Shown: piece after piece, positions 58,313-64,000 of the stretch | Layout: every line of letters begins with the position of its first letter | Position numbering within the stretch: the stretch's first letter is position 1 | Assembly: GCA_008477525.1 (NCBI GenBank) | Contig: SPDT01000005.1 | Location: 2,542,001-2,606,000 of the forward strand | Direction of reading: 5' to 3' | From: Hypomyces perniciosus | Taxonomy: Eukaryota > Ascomycota > Sordariomycetes > Hypocreales > Hypocreaceae | DNA: 64,000 nt | Notes under the pieces: generated by a model | The model's input: only the letters and a program-made list of their open reading frames with translations | Told to the model about the DNA's origin: nothing | Database searches by the model: none | Position numbers and translations under genes: made by a program

Positions 58313-61121
58313 ATTATAAAGGCAGTAAATCCTATTAATAAATATATTAGCTAGCTCTTTTATTAATAGTAAAGTAATAAATATAAAATAATATATTTTT
58401 ATAAAGCAGTAAACTATTACTAGTAAATACTTATAGGTAATATTATATTAGCAGGATTTAGGCAGTAATATAATATAGTTAATAGAGATATTTAACTACA
58501 TATAGAATAGGATTAGTAATAATTAAAGGAAGCCTTATAGTAAAGATTACGAGGCTTTTATTTTAATATATAGTTTATAGGCTTATATAAATACTTTAAT
58601 ATCTTTTAAGATCTATAGCTATTAATATATCTAGCTAATAAAGTTTAGAGTTTTAAACCTGCTTAGGTATCTAGCTAGGCCGCTTAAGTGGTTTTTAAAC
58701 AGGATTTATATTTAAAGCTTATTATTAAGGGGAATAAAAAGCTGCTTTTAGTAGTAAATTCTACTATTTATTACTTAGTGGTCATTTATTGTAATCTAGA
58801 GTTTTTTATATAGCTGTTTTAACTATTAGCGGACATTAAAGTCTTAAAGCGCAGTTACTATTTCTTTTACTATAGTATTTTATTTATATACTACTGCAAT
58901 TAAGTTATTAATTAATTTATTTTCTGCTAGTATTATTATAGCTATAAAGGTAGCCTTTATAAATAGTTTAATATCTAATAAAACTTCTTTTTAAAATATC
59001 GCTTAAGCTTTAAAGCTAAAAGAACTTTATAAAAGGATAGTATATTGCCTATTTTTAATTTAGTTGTTAAAGGGGTTTAATTTCGCGGGCCTATTTTCTG
59101 CTTTTCTACTTAAAGCGTTAAGCTTTATAGCCTTAAAGCTAAGTTAGTAAATAATATAAAAGTTAAAGTTAAAGAGGAATTTAAACTATTAAACTTACTG
59201 TTAATTTAAGGCTTTTATTAAAGTAAAGTATTTAAAATTCTTATAGTCTATAATAATATTAAACTTTTATAAGCTTTATAATTCTAGGCGCTACTCTTTT
59301 ATTACTTTAATAATAGTTAAGAGTTCTTTATTATAGATTTTATAGTTGCATTTTTAAGCGTTATACTTTATAAAGAAAAATATAATAAAGTCTAAAATGC
59401 CCTTTTTATTATACTATAATAGGATACCGCCTAATGCCTAGTTAAAGGCATTGGTTTTAAGGACTATTTATTTATTACAGTTAAAAAGGGCTAAGACTAA
59501 GGTTAATTTAAAGGTATATTTAATTAAGTTAAAGGCTTTCTACTATTTCTCTCTTTAAGTATATAGTTAGTCTTTCTTTAAAAACTTATTTAATAATATA
59601 GCTATTTTAAAGTATTTTTAAATAAAATAGTAATAGAAATTTATAAAGTTAAAGAACTTTTATAAGTCTTTTACTCTTTTAAGTGGTTGCTAGTTTAATA
59701 TAGCCTTAACTTTCTCAAGATCTATTTCTAGTCCCTTTAAAGTAATAATTAAGCTAAAGTATTTTATCCTTATTATTATAAACTTATATTTAATAATATT
59801 AATTTAAAGGCTAGTATTTTCAAAGTAGGCTATTTCTTTATATATATATTTCTAATACTTTTTTTAATATAATAAATATATAAGGATATTATTAAAGTAT
59901 ACTATATAGATATATTTAAGGAGGTTATAGAGAGTATAGTTAATATAATATTAAAATATAGTAGGTATATTATAGAAGCTAAAAGGTATAATTAATATCT
60001 TGAAAAGGCTAAACCTTATAATAAATACTGTTTTCTATATATCCCCTTTAATAATATAAAGGTTATTAAACGCAGCGATAATATTAAATTTTATATATAC
60101 CTTTATACAGCTTAAAGTATTAAAGGTTTCCTGGATTAATAATAATAGATACTAATTTTTAATAGTAATATTATTTAACCTTTAGTAATTTTAATAAATA
60201 TAAATGCCGCCTTTTAATTTTATAGCTAAAAGGAAAAGAGTAGTATATTATACTTGCGATTTACAGATAAATCTTTTCACTAAATTATTATCTAACTATT
60301 TTTTTATTACCTATAGTTTATCAGGTAAAAATAGCCTATTCTTTTAATACAGTAAATCTTTTCTTAATAGTATCTTAATTTTATAGTCCTAGGCCTATTA
60401 TAGGGGAAACTTATTTGCTATTTTCAGTAAAAAAGTATTATATAAATCATATAGCCAAAATAGCAGTTTTTTTAGGATATCCAGCTTACTAAACTTAGGT
60501 TTCCCTACTATAAATTTCTCAATATTAACAGCTATAATCTTTTTTAATTATATTAAAAAATAGTATTTATTAATAAGGTTATATGTTTCTTTAAATAATA
60601 CTATTTTTACTTTAATATAATCTCTTTATCTTATAAATATTTATTAGAAAAACTTATTTAAAAGCTTTAGTAAAGTAATAGGTATTAATTCTTTAATTTT
60701 AATAGTTTAATTAATCTCCTTTTAGGTTACTTTTATTACGCGGATATATAGTTATTAATAAAAAGTAATAAAGTTTATAGCTACTACTATCTATATATCC
60801 ACTATATTTAAGTATATTTTTTAATTTTAAAGTTTAGTTTAGTTTTATAGAAATAATATATTAAAAAATAATAGTAATAGCTTTAATAAAGGTTTCCCTT
60901 TTTATTATTAACTGTAAATTATAAAGGCAGACAGTAGCTTTATATATATTTAATCTAGGATTATTTATACCTATATTTCCTTATTATTAATTCCACTATA
61001 CTTATAGGTTATATAATAATCTTGGTTTAATATTAAAGTTTATAAAATACATAGTTTAAAGGCCCCCTCTTTAATTAAATTATAGTCTATTTCTTTTAAA
61101 GTATTTTCAATTAATAGTTAT

Positions 61122-61347
61122 TGTCACAGGCTAGGCCATGTCTCCCGGAATCACGACTACGCCGAATCCGGAAATACGACCAATACTAGACCGCTTACCT
61201 AATTAGGAAACCACCTCGGCCACAACCCTATACGCACAACTATATAACGCATACATAGCTAGTATAGAGCTTCCTTCCTTCAGCTATAGATAGACAATAC
61301 AGAGGTGCCCTAACTGCGTGCTTTCCAGTTAGGCTACACCCGTTACA
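61122..61347 (+). repeat. 5' LTR of Gypsy-B2
   Basis: TGTCACAGG...CCCGTTACA, 226 bp, the least mutated of the three B LTRs in the window and a useful reference for the family. Confidence 0.93.
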
Positions 61348-61407
61348 TATCTATAGCTCAGCTACTACCTAGCCAGTGAGTAACGGAACTCTCACTGCAG
61401 AAGGAAA

Positions 61408-62556
61408 ATGGCGAATTTCGGAGACCAAGCCTCCGAGGGCGACGACGTACAGTCGCGGATCGAGCAAGCTGTTCTACCTTTACAGGAACAAATAGCTGCA
61501 CTGATGAGAAAGCTGGACTCCATAGCACCAGCGACTCAGGGGCTAGATAGCCAGGAAGACGAGATGTCATTCCTTCCGCAACCTGAGCAAGAACCCGCGC
61601 AGGCCGCAACCATGAAGCCTGCATCGACCTCTACGATAGAGTTTACACAAGCTCCCAGGGTCAAGAGGAAGCCACTCCCCAACCCATCTAAATTCTCGGG
61701 AAAGCGAAGGGAGTACGCCGCATGGGCGCAAGATATGCGCGAAAAGCTCGAACTCGACAAAGAGTTCTATAACAGCAACAGAGAACGGTGGTACCTTATT
61801 AACTCCTGCTTAGACGCTACACCTAAGCAGGTAGTCGCTACCTTCTATGCGTCAGGAGGAACCAACAGGAACTACGACCCAGCGGAATTTATGCGATACC
61901 TGGACCGTACCTACAAGGATCAAGGACTCCGGAACCGAGCTGCGCAAGAGCTGCGCACTCTCAAGCAAGGAGATAAGACTTCGCTCTCATCTTTCCTTCC
62001 CCGCTTCGAACAGAAGCTCTCTGAGGCAGGCGGCGACGACTGGGCTGACCAAGCCAAGATCATCTTCCTCGAGGGAGCGTTATCTCCAGAACTACGATTC
62101 CGCTTAGCAACGGTGGACCTGCCGCTTACCTATAGCGAATGGCTTGCTAAGGTCCAGGATATCGCTAGCCGCGTCGAACGATTAGATCCAGACCGACGGA
62201 ACGCGGGAGCCGCCTCGATAGGCCACTCCCGGCAGAAAAAACATAATAAGCCCCAACCACATCGCACTTCGAAGGACTATACACGAGCAGTCGACGAGGA
62301 GGGCGATACCCGGATGGGGGGCGTGAACCGCATGAAGAACCAGCGCCGACGCAGCTCCTTACCGAGCGAGGCAGACACTGCCCGGGAGGCCACATGTTAC
62401 CGTTGCGGGAAGGAGGGACATATTGCCCGGTTTTGCAAGAAAGGCCACAGAGCCCGGGCGCATCAGGTCCAGATCGCCGACCGCGAGTCTGATGATAACA
62501 ACCAGCATACCAACGGCGAGGAAAACAGTAACTCTAGCGACGAGTCAAAAGATTAG
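61408..62556 (+). CDS. Gypsy-B2 Gag polyprotein
   Basis: 382 residues, one open frame. The N-terminal ~90 residues are Gln/Glu-rich with a short helical stretch. The middle (about 90-265) resembles the retrotransposon gag capsid domain (FSGKRREYAAWAQDM...; LRTLKQGDKTSLSSFLPRFEQKL; AKIIFLEGALSPELR). A CCHC zinc knuckle CYRCGKEGHIARFC lies at about 330-343, for RNA binding. The tail is acidic/Asn-Ser-rich. It would form the virus-like particle in the cytoplasm. The stop lies 19 nt inside the pol frame, which is -1 relative to gag, with a run of four A at 62547-62550 where slippage would re-pair. No stops or frameshifts in gag, unlike B1. Confidence 0.92.
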   Translation: MANFGDQASEGDDVQSRIEQAVLPLQEQIAALMRKLDSIAPATQGLDSQEDEMSFLPQPEQEPAQAATMKPASTSTIEFTQAPRVKRKPLPNPSKFSGKRREYAAWAQDMREKLELDKEFYNSNRERWYLINSCLDATPKQVVATFYASGGTNRNYDPAEFMRYLDRTYKDQGLRNRAAQELRTLKQGDKTSLSSFLPRFEQKLSEAGGDDWADQAKIIFLEGALSPELRFRLATVDLPLTYSEWLAKVQDIASRVERLDPDRRNAGAASIGHSRQKKHNKPQPHRTSKDYTRAVDEEGDTRMGGVNRMKNQRRRSSLPSEADTAREATCYRCGKEGHIARFCKKGHRARAHQVQIADRESDDNNQHTNGEENSNSSDESKD

Positions 62557-64000
62557 CTCCAACGCAAAGTCGGGCGTTGGAGCCCACAAAGGAAGAACTG
62601 AAGGGATGGAAGGAGTTCAAGGAGCGAATGACCGGCGAATCAGCAACGTTACAAGCCAGAATAGAGAATATACCTATTACAGCACTATTCGATACTGGCT
62701 GTGACCTTTATGCTGTTATAAACTCCTCCCTTGCCCGGAAGTTACACCTCCCGCAGATCAAGATCACTAAAAGGAACAGCGAAAAGGAAGCGTACTTCCT
62801 CCGAGCAATCAGCTTATCCGACATTGAAAAAGCACTCCAGCCTGAGAAACCTATAGATCCCCGGGAATATATCCCCCCCGAACTATACAAAGAGTTCTGT
62901 TCGCTATTCTCTATAAAAGAAGCTACTAAGCTTCCACCACGCCGCCCCGGAGTCGATTTGCAGATTCCCCTGAAAGCCGATGAACACGGCAAAGAACCGG
63001 AACTCCCTTGGGGCCCCCTTTACAGCATGTCACGCGAGGAACTATTAGTGTTACGGAAGACCCTCCTCGACTTACTCGATAAGGGATTCATTCGAGCTAG
63101 CAGCTCAGCCGCCGCAGCCCCTGTCCTCTTTGTTCGGAAACCTGGAGGAGGAATTCGCTTCTGCGTAGACTACCGCGCCTTAAACGCAATAACGCAGCGA
63201 GATCGCTACCCCCTCCCCCTTTTTTCTGAAACCCTTAACAGCTTAACGAAAGCGAAGTGGTTCACGAAGCTAGATATAGTAGCTGCGTTCCATAAAATCA
63301 GGGTCGCGAAAGGAGAAGAACACAAGACTGCATTCCGTACACGCTATGGCCTATATGAGTGGCGGGTAGTTCCATTCGGACTTACCGGCGCACCAGCAGC
63401 GTTCCAACGGTATATCAACCAGGTACTACGCCCCTTTTTGGACGACTTCGCGTCCGCATACCTCGACGATATCCTGATCTATACCGACGGGTCACGAAAG
63501 GACCATATGAAGAAGGTCCGGCGAGTTTTACGCGCCCTCGCTGATGCTGGGCTACACCTAGATCCTAGGAAGTGCGCGTTCGCACAGAAAGAGATTAAAT
63601 ACCTTGGGTTTATTATACATGCCGGCAAGGGAATTGCCTGCGACCCCGAAAAGCAGCGAGCTATTAGCGAGTGGCAGGCACCTACGACAGTAACAGGAGT
63701 CCGAAGCTTCCTTGGCTTTGCCAATTACTACCGGATATTCATCCCCGGGTTCTCTCGGATAGCCCACCCGCTTGTGAGGCTGACCAAGAAAGGGACCCCC
63801 TTCCAGTGGAAAGGTATGGAAGAAGCAGCCTTCCAGGAGCTTAAACGCCTCTTCATCGAAGCCCCTATACTACAAGCTTGGGATCCTACAAAACGCACCT
63901 TTGTCGAAGCAGACTGTTCAGGATACGCTCTAGGAGGAGTCCTCCTGCAAGAGAACAAGAAGGGAGAACGTCACGCTATAGCTTACCACTCACAGAAGCT
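62538..64000 (+). CDS. Gypsy-B2 Pol polyprotein (partial; protease internally deleted)
   Basis: Open from 62538, just after a TAG at 62535, to the window end, -1 relative to gag; expression presumably needs a frameshift. The protease site ALFDTGCDLYAVI is present (62679-62717), but 321 bp found in B1 are missing at 62769-62777, removing the second half of the protease with its ILG-type motif. The RT follows: SMSREELLVLRKTL, FRTRYGLYEWRVVPFGL, then YLDDILIY (63459 on) with both catalytic Asp. A thumb/connection region ends in RSFLGFANYYRIFI, and RNase H starts with FVEADCSGYALGGVLL. Integrase and chromodomain, seen in B1, lie beyond the window. Without a working protease it may depend on a helper copy. 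Confidence 0.9.

Larger units (their letters stand above)
42596..64000 (-). mobile_element. Gypsy-C: minus-strand LTR retrotransposon inserted in Copia-F, right end outside window
   Basis: The left (3') LTR at 42596-42767 begins TATTACGG and ends CCGTAATA, followed by GTACCCCCCCTC, the complement of a polypurine tract, as in Gypsy-A; the two are related but distinct. Internal sequence occupies 42768-43974 and resumes at 58313-61121, reading pol on the minus strand with RNase H and RT-like patches (compare 59330-59360 with 31880-31910 of Gypsy-A). It is interrupted by Copia-D and by Gypsy-B2 at 61122. Its 5' LTR lies beyond the window. The target site in Copia-F would be GCGTT (42591-42595). 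Confidence 0.78.
61122..64000 (+). mobile_element. Gypsy-B2: nearly intact chromovirus inside Gypsy-C, right end outside window
   Basis: The 5' LTR is 61122-61347. Base composition returns abruptly to balanced GC. It is colinear with Gypsy-B1 over the whole visible part, apart from one 321-bp gap at 62769-62777 and transitions present in B1. Gag (61408-62556) is open and pol is open from 62538 to the window end. From the B1 length less the gap I expect its end near 66,220. The bases before it (GTTAT, 61117-61121) are the presumed target duplication in Gypsy-C. Confidence 0.92.

Noticed and set aside
26311..64000. Host genes inside the AT-rich block
   Set aside because: All readable segments match gag, pol or the accessory ORF of the seven elements; no non-transposon coding sequence remains.
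1..64000. tRNA, rRNA and CRISPR features
   Set aside because: I found no convincing A/B-box pairs with cloverleaf, no rRNA segments and no spacer-repeat arrays; CRISPR is not expected in a fungus. GTTCGA-like strings in LTRs lack partner boxes.

Overview
The window is nuclear DNA of a filamentous ascomycete, most likely Pezizomycotina and perhaps a sordariomycete. The genes have short introns (about 50-135 bp) with GT donors, CTAAC/CTGAC-like branch sites and YAG acceptors. The transposons carry the C-to-T/G-to-A damage typical of RIP. It has two halves. Bases 1-26,300 are a normal-GC, gene-bearing arm. Bases about 26,311-64,000 are a strikingly AT-rich, gene-free block made entirely of nested LTR retrotransposons.

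Gene arm, in order: a seven-exon CLC-type Cl-/H+ exchanger (604-3598, +); mitochondrial GABA transaminase (4937-6533, +); a small AT-hook protein (7653-8554, -); a 4.7-kb gene-free divergent region; the histone H3K36 methyltransferase Set2 with AWS-SET-WW-SRI layout (13245-16130, +); a Bmt5-like 25S rRNA uridine methyltransferase (16958-17956, -); a 1,097-residue RG-rich, proline-rich protein I do not recognise (20319-23827, +), followed in the same frame, beyond its TAG, by a 234-codon open extension or separate ORF; and a three-exon small secreted protein (25524-26096, -) that abuts the transposon block. These are mostly unrelated housekeeping genes; I see no cluster logic linking them.

The transposon block can be resolved into a nest. 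The outermost element is a Copia element, here called Copia-F (starts 26311, right end outside the window). It was hit by Gypsy-A (29587-41613, TSD ATACC), which itself contains the chromovirus Gypsy-B1 (32695-38114, TSD AGTAA). Copia-F was also hit by Gypsy-C (from 42596, right end outside). Gypsy-C contains Copia-D (43975-58312, TSD ATTAT), which contains Gypsy-E (47156-54901, TSD ATTAG). Gypsy-C also contains Gypsy-B2 (from 61122), a nearly undamaged sister of B1 that runs off the window end. The names are my own labels.

Four LTR pairs are equal in length within each pair (162, 226, 407 and 581 bp) and have perfect 5-bp target duplications. Decay has therefore been by transitions, not indels. 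B2 keeps an open gag and pol but lacks 321 bp, in frame, of its protease. Gypsy-E carries an antisense accessory ORF with a cysteine cluster. These three features, the hidden secreted-protein gene at the block edge and the TAG-interrupted ORF are the items most worth a second look.
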